Source: CAZKHG01 sp964552655
GTDB lineage: Bacteria > Bacteroidota > Bacteroidia > Bacteroidales > Tenuifilaceae
Assembly: GCA_964552655.1 (NCBI GenBank)
Contig: CAZKHG010000001.1
Coordinates: 124,001-188,000 of the forward strand
Length of the DNA stretch: 64,000 nucleotides
Direction: 5' to 3'
Shown here: in pieces, positions 25,201 through 32,917 of the stretch
Layout of the letters: every line of letters begins with the position of its first letter
How positions within the stretch are numbered: position 1 is the stretch's first letter
Position numbers and translations under genes: made by a program
Notes under the pieces: model-generated
Database searches by the model: none
What the model was told of the DNA's origin: nothing
What the model saw: the letters and a program-made list of their open reading frames with translations, nothing else

Positions 25201-26487
25201 AATAAGCATGTCGTAGTAATGCTTATTAAAGATCCCATCATCCCCATTCAGGTAGCAAGGAACAAAAAAGACCTTAACCTTATCGCAGGATGCATTTTGC
25301 AGTCCTACTGCTTTGATCTTTTTTAAAATTGGGTCAGATTCCGGGTCAACCAGGTAATGGGTTAAATGCGTATCGCTTAAAATGATTACATTGTCAGGAT
25401 CTTTATCCTGAATATTGTGGAACACATCTTTCCTTGGGCCATGATGATTTGCAGGGATCAACAGGAAGGCAAGCACTTCCCTGTTGAGGTTGTCCATTTT
25501 GTTTAACTTGCCAAGAGCGTCAAGAAAAACATCAATCCCTTTATTTTTAAACTCATACCTTCCGCTTATCCCAATAACCAAAGCGTCTTTAGCAACATCG
25601 TGGGATAGAAGCGCCTCAGCAATTTCATAAAATTTAATTTTCCCTTCAACTCTCCGGAGCTTAAATTCTTCGCCCACGGGGACAAAGCTGTTTTCGAACC
25701 CATTGGGTGTGACTATATCAACAGTTTTATCAAAAAACTGGATGCATTCTTTTGCAGTAATTTCGCTAACAGTAGTAAAACAGTCAGCTTGTTGTGCCGA
25801 TATCTTCTCAAGCGATTGTTTTGAGACCACGTTAAATTCGCGTGATTTGGTATCCGGGTTATACTTATCCAGCCTGCTATATAGCGGGAGGTTATTCCCT
25901 GAGATACATCTCCCAAGCACCGTGGCGTGGGTTGTGAAAATTGTCCCAATCTGAGGAACATTCTTTTTAAGGTACAGCAATCCCGTTCCTGTCATCCACT
26001 CGTGGAACTGGGCTACAATTCTGTGCCTTTGGCTAAGGTGAAAATCAGTAAAACTTTCTATTATTTTGCCGGCAGCATAGCCGAACAAAGCTGGTTCTAT
26101 GTAATCCCACTGACCGGTAATGGAATCCAGCTTATAATTCTCCCAGAAATCTTTAAAGATTTCATCTTTTTGGGTGATGAATGATGTAAAATCAACAACA
26201 ATGGCTATTGGCTTCCCAATAATATTCCAACGGCCAACCCTTAATCGTAACCCTTCTTCCAGGGCTTTATTTTTCCATGAAGAAAAAAGTTGCTGGTCCT
26301 CGATAAATTCGGGGTTATGCTCAGTATCACGCCACACATCAGGGCCGATAAGTATATAATTATCCTTTAGGTCATTGATTATTGATAATGCCTTTGTTGA
26401 GATTACGGTATGGATACCCCCAACCTTATTACATACCTCCCAGCTCACCTCGAATAGATAATCGGGTTTAAGCAACTTTTCCTTCAT
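22240..26487 (-). CDS. glgP: Fusion of glycogen synthase-like (GT3-type) domain and alpha-glucan phosphorylase (GT35)
   Basis: A 1415-residue two-enzyme protein. Residues 1 to about 545 resemble the eukaryote-type glycogen synthase family: YLFEVSWEVCNKVGGIHTVI at the start, GRYEFKNKGIDVF with the donor-binding Arg and Lys, and an intact E-x7-E in YYEPWGYTPLES (about 442). Residues about 570-1415 are an alpha-glucan phosphorylase of the short (TIGR02094-like) type. They begin with the DUF3417 region (EISRNLWWSWNPDVVELF) and end after the PLP-Lys motif EASGTSGQKAVMNG (Lys about 1169). Both active sites look intact, so one chain can in principle both extend and phosphorolyse glycogen. It is the last of four glycogen genes, 30 bases after the GH57 gene. 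Confidence 0.88.
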   Translation of the reverse strand: MKEKLLKPDYLFEVSWEVCNKVGGIHTVISTKALSIINDLKDNYILIGPDVWRDTEHNPEFIEDQQLFSSWKNKALEEGLRLRVGRWNIIGKPIAIVVDFTSFITQKDEIFKDFWENYKLDSITGQWDYIEPALFGYAAGKIIESFTDFHLSQRHRIVAQFHEWMTGTGLLYLKKNVPQIGTIFTTHATVLGRCISGNNLPLYSRLDKYNPDTKSREFNVVSKQSLEKISAQQADCFTTVSEITAKECIQFFDKTVDIVTPNGFENSFVPVGEEFKLRRVEGKIKFYEIAEALLSHDVAKDALVIGISGRYEFKNKGIDVFLDALGKLNKMDNLNREVLAFLLIPANHHGPRKDVFHNIQDKDPDNVIILSDTHLTHYLVDPESDPILKKIKAVGLQNASCDKVKVFFVPCYLNGDDGIFNKHYYDMLIGMDLTVFPSYYEPWGYTPLESLAFHVPSITTTLAGFGHWVNTHFPEPHDGIKVISRTDDNDSEVIDQIASTINWFASINNDDKNKANENAASVSKIALWNKLIDLYYKSYNIALNKVESRTHQFMEKDRTEQLPSIERKYRLNQPNWIRLLVQKNIPEKLAALDEISRNLWWSWNPDVVELFETIDPELWITCEQNPILFLDRISFNRYLELEKDKDFVEKLHSIYLQFTSYMMHKYDRKGPKIAYFSMEYGLHNSLKLYSGGLGVLAGDYLKEASDRNVDIVGVGLLYRYGYFTQNLSATGQQLASYDQQNFSQTPASPVRDENGKWKTVSIAMPGRVLHARIWRVEVGRTDLFLLDTDFEENNAEDRTITHHLYGGDLENRFKQEMILGIGGVRALSAVGIDPDLYHLNEGHAAFIGLERLREYIHNEKLSFSESLEVIRSSSLFTTHTPVPAGHDAFPEDMVRAYMSHYPDRLKITWEQFMDLGRMIPGNTTEKFSMSHLAANLSQEVNGVSWLHGEVSRKMFAGLWPGYFPSELHVSYVTNGVHYPTWTAHEWRSLLELELEGGDGNYPKPAWDQVVNIPDSKIWALRNHQRKLMVDFIRKRLSNPEIIKYESPRHLVEIQERFNDHTLTIGFARRFATYKRAYLLLKDLDRLDKLVNNPEMPVQFVFAGKAHPNDKAGQDLIKRIIEVSKLPQFVGRIIFMQNYDIELAKKMIQGVDVWLNTPTRPLEASGTSGQKAVMNGVLHFSVLDGWWVEGYRENAGWAIQQDNSYQQPEYQDELDAEMIFTIMENEIIPAFYQRSSEDIPDNWISFIKKSISQVASNFTTTRMIRDYEDRFYHKLYDRSAKMKSDDFELAKKIANWKRRVSREWETMELITVRQFNTSMEAIVLGKEYTSEVVVDLGELQPDDIGVEMVIADLVESNEVKIKRIQEFTLDSVEGTRATFKLSMVPVEPGAFDSGIRIFAKNIDLPHRMDFPMVRWV

Positions 26488-26517
26488 GATAAAAAACCTA
26501 TTTTAATAAATCAAAGA

Positions 26518-28128
26518 CTACTTTTTGGCAGCGGGTTTTGCTGATTTTTTAGCAACCGGCTTTGCAACAACTTTTTTGGCTGCGGGCTTAACAACTTTTG
26601 CTGCTGGTTTGGTAACCTTGGCCTTAGCAGGAGCGGCTTTAGATTTTGCAGGGGTTGCCTTGGCTTTGGCCGGTTTTGCAACAACTTTCTTGGTTACTTT
26701 TTTAGCTGGTGCGGCTACTTTTGATACAGCTGCTTTGGTCGCTTTTTTAGGGGTGCTCTTTGTAGCTTTTGCTACAGGTTTTGCTTTTGCTGCGCTTTTA
26801 ACAGCACTTTTCTTGCTTGTTGTGGTTTGTTTTTTCATCTCTTTGTTTTTAAGTTCATAAACTTTTGATTGGTAGATTTGAATTAAACTTTCCATTTCTT
26901 CAACAGAAAGATTTGCTGTTTCGAGTGCCGGGTGATCAGCACTTGTATATTTTTCGAGTCGGATAATAAAATCGCTCAGTACATTCATGAAATTTATAAA
27001 TGCCTCGTATGGCGTATCGTATGGGTTAAAGTATTTATGTACATCCCCATCGCTAAACCATTTGGTGCACATATAGTAAAAATGGTCGCTGGTTTGCAGG
27101 TATCGCCAATCCCGTTGAATTGCCGGATCGTCAATCTTGCTTATTTTCTCCTCCAGCTGGTATAAATTGTTAAAGGCCTCATCCTGCAAATCGTTACCCA
27201 GCCATGCAGTAAGGTCGCGTTCCTCGTCAGCCCATGATATAGGATATGGAACATGAAGCACAGCAACGGGTTGGTGTTTATCTGCAGCTTCGGAAGGAGT
27301 AAGAAATTCAAAATCTGAGTCAGAGAACACTCTCCTGGGCAGTGCACGCATAAAATCGAAGATTCCTGTTTCTGCCCATTGGTGCTCGCCAAAAGTCTCG
27401 TAATCCATAAAGAGGTTGACAATCTCATCACGAGGTTCAATGGCATTAAGCCAATTAACATATTTCTCGGTGGTGAGCGGCCATTCACTCCAGTCCCTGT
27501 TTGAGAACCGGAAAGCGATATCGTCGCTTAACCTGAAGTTTTTCAGCAGGAGTTTTAGCTTGGGGTTAATAGCATTTGTATAAAGATAATTTGAGCTCTT
27601 CCAACCCAATATATGCTTTGCACCTTCTGTTAGCATTGCTTTAAACCCCATATCGGCAACCATTGCTCCAATCTGGTCGGAGTAAATCAGCTCAGTATTT
27701 CGGAACGATTTTGGTTTTTTACCAAAAAACTGCTCAATCTGCTTGCTTTGGGCTTGAACCTGTCTCTCAAATTCTTCTCTGCTCTTTAGCGCTGACAAGG
27801 AGTGAGAATAGGTTTCAGCCAGAAATTCAACACAACCTGTTTCTGCCAATCTCTTGAAACTATCAAGCACATCCGGGGCGTAAATCTCGAATTGATCTAA
27901 AGCCGTACCGGAAATTGAGTAGGAAATCTTAAACCTTGATCCGTATTCATTGATCAGATCAAGCATGAGGTTATTGGTTGGCAAGTAGCATTTTTCAGCC
28001 ACTTTTCGTAAAATGGTTCTGTTTGCAAAATCATCGAAATAGCTATGCTGTTCACCAATATCAAAAAACCGATACCTGCGAAGTCTGAATGGTTGATGAA
28101 CCTGAAAGTAAAAACAAATTGTTTTCAT
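26518..28128 (-). CDS. GH57 alpha-glucan hydrolase/transferase with histone-H1-like C-terminal tail
   Basis: A 536-residue cytoplasmic enzyme (no signal peptide). Residues 1 to about 400 are a glycoside hydrolase family 57 barrel: YFQVHQPFRLRRYRFFD at the start, the nucleophile Glu in SFRNTELIYSD (about 146) and the acid/base Asp in LFMDYETFGEHQW (about 242). Then comes a helical segment. From about 428 to the end the sequence is almost only Lys, Ala, Pro, Val and Thr (for example AKPAKAKATPAKSKAAPAKA), a strongly basic disordered tail like histone H1 or bacterial AlgP/Hc1. GH57 members act as amylase, 4-alpha-glucanotransferase or branching enzyme; which applies here is not visible. It is 11 bases from the GT4 gene and clearly in the glycogen operon. 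Confidence 0.87.
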   Translation of the reverse strand: MKTICFYFQVHQPFRLRRYRFFDIGEQHSYFDDFANRTILRKVAEKCYLPTNNLMLDLINEYGSRFKISYSISGTALDQFEIYAPDVLDSFKRLAETGCVEFLAETYSHSLSALKSREEFERQVQAQSKQIEQFFGKKPKSFRNTELIYSDQIGAMVADMGFKAMLTEGAKHILGWKSSNYLYTNAINPKLKLLLKNFRLSDDIAFRFSNRDWSEWPLTTEKYVNWLNAIEPRDEIVNLFMDYETFGEHQWAETGIFDFMRALPRRVFSDSDFEFLTPSEAADKHQPVAVLHVPYPISWADEERDLTAWLGNDLQDEAFNNLYQLEEKISKIDDPAIQRDWRYLQTSDHFYYMCTKWFSDGDVHKYFNPYDTPYEAFINFMNVLSDFIIRLEKYTSADHPALETANLSVEEMESLIQIYQSKVYELKNKEMKKQTTTSKKSAVKSAAKAKPVAKATKSTPKKATKAAVSKVAAPAKKVTKKVVAKPAKAKATPAKSKAAPAKAKVTKPAAKVVKPAAKKVVAKPVAKKSAKPAAKK

Positions 28129-28139
28129 CGTACTAAAAT

Positions 28140-29423
28140 TTAAAAATAAACTGACTGATAAACCTCTTTAACACCCTGGGCGGCATTCTCCCATTTAAGG
28201 TTATTAACCTCATCCTGACCATACTTAATAAAAAAGTTGGCCAGGGCTTTATAGTTGAGCAATCCATAAATTGAATCAGCCATGGCATCAATATCCCAAA
28301 AATCTATTTTAATGGCATATTTTAACACCTCGGCCACACCGGATTGCTTGGAAATAATTACCGGAACATTCGATCGCATTGCTTCCAGGGGACTGATCCC
28401 GAAAGGCTCCGATACGGAGGGCATAACATAAACATCGCTTAGCTGGAACATTCTGTTTACATCAGGTCCTTTGAGGAAGCCGGTAAAGTGAAATTTATGT
28501 GAAATACCCAGCTCTGCAACTCGTCTGATCATGCGGTTAAGCATATCGCCACTTCCTGCCATTACAAATCGAACATTTGGGTATTTCTTAAGCACCTTAT
28601 TGGCGGCTTCAACAAAATAATCGGGCCCTTTCTGAAAGGTAACCCTTCCCAAAAAAGTGACAATCTGTTCGGGTAAAACCCTCTCCCCGCTTTGTAGCGT
28701 ATCGTAATTGCCAAAATCAACCGCGTTATGCACAGTAACAACCTTATCTTCTGCTATCCCGTATTTATTGATTACTATATTTCGGGTTAAGTTGCTCACG
28801 GTGATTATTTTATCGGCAACCTCCATTCCCCGTTTTTCAATTTCATAAACATGCTGGTTGATATTTTCTCCACTACGGTCGAACTCGGTTGCATGAACAT
28901 GGATTACAAGTGGTTTTCCGGATATCATCTTTGCTGCTATACCTGCAGGGTAGGTAAGCCAATCGTGGGCATGAATAACATCGAATTTTTCGTTCAAAGC
29001 TAATGATGTTGCAATTAGCGCATACCGGGTAACCTCTTCATATAAATTAACGCCATACTTCCCGGAAAACCTGAATTTTCGTTTAAGGGAAGACTCGTTA
29101 ACTTCTGTACCTTCAAACTGAGATTGATTGATAAGCTTCTGGAATTCCTCCGGATCAACATAGGGGACAATGTTGGAGCTGATCTCCAAATAGCTGATCT
29201 TTTTCCAGAACTCCTTCAGGTCTATATTGGTATGCCCAACATCTACCTCCTCGGCGGATAGCAATCGGACAGAGGTTTTATCCTCATCGCCAAAGGCCTT
29301 GGGAACTACAAAAAGTACCTCAATATTTTTTTTCGCAAGCCCGCGGGTGAGGCCGAAACAGGCAGTACCTAACCCACCGGTTATGTGAGGGGGAAACTCC
29401 CATCCAAACATTAAAACTCTCAT
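28140..29423 (-). CDS. GT4 glycosyltransferase, probably alpha-glucan/glycogen synthase type
   Basis: A 427-residue GT-B enzyme. The N-terminal MRVLMFGWEFPPHITGGLG carries the Gly-rich acceptor-side loop seen in starch/glycogen synthase-like enzymes. HAHDWLTYPAG (about 148-158) is the matching His motif. The C-terminal donor domain has FLGRVTFQKGPDYF (about 264) and the E-x7-E motif SEPFGISPLEAM (about 343). Comparable genes sit beside GH57 and debranching-enzyme genes in Bacteroides. A glycogen-elongating or maltose-phosphate-making role is likely, but the donor (ADP- or UDP-glucose) is not shown. It lies 15 bases after the debranching gene and 11 before GH57. Confidence 0.88.
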   Translation of the reverse strand: MRVLMFGWEFPPHITGGLGTACFGLTRGLAKKNIEVLFVVPKAFGDEDKTSVRLLSAEEVDVGHTNIDLKEFWKKISYLEISSNIVPYVDPEEFQKLINQSQFEGTEVNESSLKRKFRFSGKYGVNLYEEVTRYALIATSLALNEKFDVIHAHDWLTYPAGIAAKMISGKPLVIHVHATEFDRSGENINQHVYEIEKRGMEVADKIITVSNLTRNIVINKYGIAEDKVVTVHNAVDFGNYDTLQSGERVLPEQIVTFLGRVTFQKGPDYFVEAANKVLKKYPNVRFVMAGSGDMLNRMIRRVAELGISHKFHFTGFLKGPDVNRMFQLSDVYVMPSVSEPFGISPLEAMRSNVPVIISKQSGVAEVLKYAIKIDFWDIDAMADSIYGLLNYKALANFFIKYGQDEVNNLKWENAAQGVKEVYQSVYF

Positions 29424-29438
29424 ACCTAATTGGGTATA

Positions 29439-31379
29439 TTATTTTAGTTTTTTTATCATCTTCATAATTCTCAAAACCTCAGCAACGCTCCAAGCCTGGG
29501 AAATTGAACCATTATGGCGTTGTGGCGGGTCGCCATCGTAAACCTCAGGAATGGAACAGATTCCGTAGTTGCACATTTCCTCCTCGAACGATTTTAGAAC
29601 TTTTTCGGCTACCGGTATGGCCTCCTTGCCATGAACCTTTATATAAGCTTCAATGTAATGGCCAATTAACCATGGCCATACCGTTCCCTGATGGTAAGCT
29701 GCATCCCTGTTTACCTGATCACCTTCATATCGTCCTTTGTACAACGGGTTTTGAGGAGATAAGGTTCTCAACCCTTTGGGGGTGAATAATTTCCGATCTA
29801 CAATATCAATTACTCCCAATTTCATCTCATCGGTAAGGGGGCTGTAGGGTAGAGAAACTGCAAATATCTGGTTGGGCCTTACAAAAGTATTTTGTCCTTC
29901 CTCATCAACATAATCGCACAGGAAATTCTTTTCTTTCACCCAGAAAGTTTCGTTAAATGATTTTTTAATCTGCTCGGCAATTGGCGACCATTCTTTTATA
30001 AATTTATTGTCGTTATTCAGGCGAGCCAACTCAAGGGTAAACATTACAGCGTTGTACCAAAGCGCATTAATTTCAACCGGGTACCCGATTCTGGGTGTAA
30101 CAGGTTTCCCATCCACAATGGCATCCATCCATGTAAGGGCATAGCCCTTTTCCCCTGCCCAGATCAACCCGTTTTCGTGCATTTTAATATTAAAATCCAA
30201 CCCCTGGCGGTAACCATTCAAAATGATCTTCATTTTTTTGCCATAGTCTTTCCAGCTGGTCTGGGCATCCTTTGTATATTCGGTATATTTCTGAACTGCC
30301 CAAAAGAACCATAGTGGAGCATCAACGGAGTTGAATGCGGCAGCCTTTGCCCGGCCAACATTTGGGAACAACCCATTTTTAAGTTCTGTTGACATTGTAT
30401 CAAGAATTGCTTTGCAATTCTTTGGGTCATCAATGCTGAGTGTTAAGCCCGGAAGTGATATAAAAGTGTCTCTTGCCCAACGGCCAAACCATGGGTATCC
30501 GGCAATTAAATCGGTATGCTTGCCCCTACGAACGATAAACTGTTGGGCTGCATTTTTAAGGCAATTCTCAAAGTTATTCTTTGGCGGACGGCGGAGAAGT
30601 TCTGCGTTGAACTTTTTTGATAATGAACCCGGGGTTTGCTCGGAAGTTGCGGCAGAAAAAATAATACTCTCCCCCTTTTTTATTGATGTTTCAAAATAGC
30701 CTGGAACAAACAGATCCTCATGCCCATCGTACCCGCGTTTTAGCTCCTCCATATACTCAATATTGTAGTACCAGTCGGGCGATGGAACAAAGTCGTTCTT
30801 TTTGCTCAGCTGCAAATGCAGGTATGGGAACCCGGCGTACAGCTTATATCTTGCACCGTTCGGAATCTCTTTGAACTTAGTATCGGCAATTAAATTTGCC
30901 TTGCTTAATTGGTGAGAATTACGAAAAGCCAAAAAGGGTTTTACCCTAATTTTTGTAGGGCTATGGGCATCAAGCAGGGTGTAACGAATCATAAACTGCT
31001 CCTCATTATGTACAAAAAGCAGCTCTTTCTTTAAAATCACACCTCCAACCCTGTAAGTAAGTGTTGGTGTTGGTTCAATCCCAAAGTCTATAATATATTT
31101 ATGACCACGAGGTTCATATATTCCCGGATACCGGTGAATACCCAGGTTAAAAGCTTGTTCATGCTGAATTATCGTATCATCAACACAAGAAAGTAGAATA
31201 TGATTTTCCCCATCAAATTGCTCTAATGGCAGAACCATTAACCCATGATATTTCCTGGTGTTGCAAAGAATGATTGTAGTAGAAAAGTATCCTCCTGCCC
31301 TGTTGGTACTGAGAATTTCGCGGTTTAGGGAGTATTCCAAATTTACCAACTGCTCCTTATCAAATTCATGGTTGCTCAT
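29439..31379 (-). CDS. Glycogen debranching enzyme (amylo-alpha-1,6-glucosidase, GH133 type)
   Basis: A 646-residue cytoplasmic enzyme that removes alpha-1,6 branch glucose from glycogen. The N-terminal beta-rich domain begins SLNREILSTNRAGGYFSTTI, typical of the archaeal/bacterial GDE family. The catalytic (alpha/alpha)6 barrel contains AGYPWFGRWARDTFISLPGL (about 292-311), NVGRAKAAAFNSVDAPLWFF (about 343), AGEKGYALTWMDAIVDGKPV and the final YHQGTVWPWLIGHYIEAY. All usual blocks are present. ATG 31379 is preferred; an in-frame TTG at 31385 is the only upstream alternative. It is the first gene of the glycogen operon, behind a candidate promoter at 31429-31436. Confidence 0.93.
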   Translation of the reverse strand: MSNHEFDKEQLVNLEYSLNREILSTNRAGGYFSTTIILCNTRKYHGLMVLPLEQFDGENHILLSCVDDTIIQHEQAFNLGIHRYPGIYEPRGHKYIIDFGIEPTPTLTYRVGGVILKKELLFVHNEEQFMIRYTLLDAHSPTKIRVKPFLAFRNSHQLSKANLIADTKFKEIPNGARYKLYAGFPYLHLQLSKKNDFVPSPDWYYNIEYMEELKRGYDGHEDLFVPGYFETSIKKGESIIFSAATSEQTPGSLSKKFNAELLRRPPKNNFENCLKNAAQQFIVRRGKHTDLIAGYPWFGRWARDTFISLPGLTLSIDDPKNCKAILDTMSTELKNGLFPNVGRAKAAAFNSVDAPLWFFWAVQKYTEYTKDAQTSWKDYGKKMKIILNGYRQGLDFNIKMHENGLIWAGEKGYALTWMDAIVDGKPVTPRIGYPVEINALWYNAVMFTLELARLNNDNKFIKEWSPIAEQIKKSFNETFWVKEKNFLCDYVDEEGQNTFVRPNQIFAVSLPYSPLTDEMKLGVIDIVDRKLFTPKGLRTLSPQNPLYKGRYEGDQVNRDAAYHQGTVWPWLIGHYIEAYIKVHGKEAIPVAEKVLKSFEEEMCNYGICSIPEVYDGDPPQRHNGSISQAWSVAEVLRIMKMIKKLK

Positions 31380-31428
31380 AAACAATAATGTTAAAATTTA
31401 TAACATACTTTATATGGCTGTATATCAG

Positions 31429-31436
31429 CAAATATA
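31429..31436 (-). promoter_or_regulatory. Candidate -7 element of the glycogen operon
   Basis: On the minus strand TATATTTG (31436-31429) matches TAnnTTTG. The transcript would start near 31422, about 43 bases before the debranching enzyme ATG. No convincing -33 TTTG lies 19-21 bases upstream. A palindrome at 31459-31473 occupies that region instead. Confidence 0.4.
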
Positions 31437-31458
31437 ACAACTTAATGGTTTAAATATT

Positions 31459-31473
31459 AGTGGTAAAACCACT
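31459..31473. promoter_or_regulatory. Palindrome, possible operator of the glycogen operon
   Basis: Perfect inverted repeat AGTGGT-AAA-ACCACT, 22 bases upstream of the minus-strand -7 motif. It lies in the only non-coding stretch between the glycogen operon and the divergent lipoprotein gene. Confidence 0.35.
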
Positions 31474-31548
31474 TTTATGTAACAAATTCACACACAATAT
31501 AAGTATTTTTTAGAATTAAGCTAATGAATTTTGATGTTATTATTTGGT

Positions 31549-31556
31549 TAATTTTG
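31549..31556 (+). promoter_or_regulatory. Candidate -7 element of the tandem thioredoxin-fold lipoprotein genes
   Basis: TAATTTTG matches TAnnTTTG. The transcript would start near 31563, which excludes the in-frame codons upstream and supports ATG 31578. A -33 TTTG (31529-31532) is too close (about 16-base spacer). Confidence 0.35.
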
Positions 31557-31577
31557 CACACTAACAATTCAATCACT

Positions 31578-32840
31578 ATGATTTGTGAAAAAATGTTCAA
31601 TTTATCCCAAACATTTGTAAACAATACCTGCAAGGGTTATGTTCACAAATTTCTCAATTTTTTTAAAATTAATTATGCCACTTTTTTCAATATTTTTCCA
31701 CTCTTTTTTTTGTTGATTATTAATACCGGGTGCAATAAAAACCCTGAACAGGTTATCATCAGGGGTAGCTTAACCTCCTTTCCAAAACATAAACTTTTTA
31801 TCAATGAACTTTGCACAGATACCATAGCCCTTCACGATTCCATTACCACCAACCGGAAGGGAAATTTCAATATTACCCTTGAGGTTAACTCCCCCTCAAT
31901 ATATATTTTTACTGACAGCAATTCTAAGCTGCTTTTTTCATTGTTACTTAACCCCGGTGAAAACCTGGCGATTCAATCGGATAGTTCTAATCTAACTGAT
32001 CTGGTAATTTCAGGTTCCAGGGGTTCGGTTTTGCTCAATGATCTTAACAACAACCTCAATAGGGTCAAGTCCAGTTTAGATTCGTTATCATCTATTTATA
32101 AAAATCACCGTTACGACAATAATTTTGATTCCATAAAATCGGAACTGGATAAAGTTTATTTATCCATAACCAGATCCCACAAACAATACTCTATTGGATT
32201 GATTTCGAATAATCTATACTCACCACTATCTTTAGTGGCTCTACTCCAGCAGTACGATTCCGCTCACCCAGTTTTCGATCCCGATTCAGATTACAGGTAT
32301 TTTTACATTGTTGATACAGCATTAAATGCAATCTACCCAAATAATAAGCTTGTAAAGGGGTTTCATCATAAATTTTCGAAATATAAAACTTACAAGGATT
32401 TGGAAAAAAAACGTGAGCTGATGCTTAAACCGGGCGAGCTGTTCCCCAACATTCCTATCGAGTTAAACAATGGGGAGGAGTTCAGGTTTACCGGGAAATG
32501 GTTCAGGTTAGCTCTTATAAATTTTACGGGTAAAGGCTGTTCCAGTTGTATAAACCTGGAATCGCTTATAAAAATTTTCAGGGCTTACAATCATAAAGGG
32601 CTAATAGTTCTTAATGTTGATGTAAATTTGAATGGTGAACCCATACCACCACTTGCGGGTTATGATACTTTAGGGTTTTATAATGCAACAATAACCCCTG
32701 ATTTAAATAACCATATTCTGAATACTTTGCAAATCTCATCCATCCCGGCAAATTTTATCACTGACCGCTGGGGCAATATAAAAGAGGTAAACCTTAAAAG
32801 CGACGAAATTCAAAGGAAAATTAGCGAATTACTCCCCTGA
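31578..32840 (+). CDS. Thioredoxin-fold lipoprotein with CSSC active site (DUF4369/TlpA-like)
   Basis: A protein of about 420 residues. A hydrophobic segment (FFNIFPLFFLLIINTGC) ends in a lipobox-like TGC, so it is probably a lipoprotein. The segment before it is long (about 48 residues from ATG 31578; 43 from ATG 31593), leaving the exact start uncertain. A beta-rich DUF4369-like domain follows, then a helical region. The C-terminal thioredoxin-like domain has GKGCSSCINLE, where CSSC takes the place of the CxxC redox pair, and a later cis-Pro-like SSIPANF. A thiol-disulfide role in the envelope is plausible. It is followed after 77 bases by a clear paralogue, suggesting tandem duplication. 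Confidence 0.7.
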   Translation: MICEKMFNLSQTFVNNTCKGYVHKFLNFFKINYATFFNIFPLFFLLIINTGCNKNPEQVIIRGSLTSFPKHKLFINELCTDTIALHDSITTNRKGNFNITLEVNSPSIYIFTDSNSKLLFSLLLNPGENLAIQSDSSNLTDLVISGSRGSVLLNDLNNNLNRVKSSLDSLSSIYKNHRYDNNFDSIKSELDKVYLSITRSHKQYSIGLISNNLYSPLSLVALLQQYDSAHPVFDPDSDYRYFYIVDTALNAIYPNNKLVKGFHHKFSKYKTYKDLEKKRELMLKPGELFPNIPIELNNGEEFRFTGKWFRLALINFTGKGCSSCINLESLIKIFRAYNHKGLIVLNVDVNLNGEPIPPLAGYDTLGFYNATITPDLNNHILNTLQISSIPANFITDRWGNIKEVNLKSDEIQRKISELLP

Positions 32841-32917
32841 TTTCAAACCTAGAATTTGTAATTTGATTACTTTGGCTAAATTTGCTTACTTTTTTAATAT
32901 TATTAGAAATCGTTTAT

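Noticed and set aside
26525..26860. 111-residue Ala/Leu-rich ORF on the plus strand
   Set aside because: It is the antisense of the Lys/Ala/Pro tail of the GH57 gene; its hydrophobic, repetitive composition is a by-product of the tail's codons.
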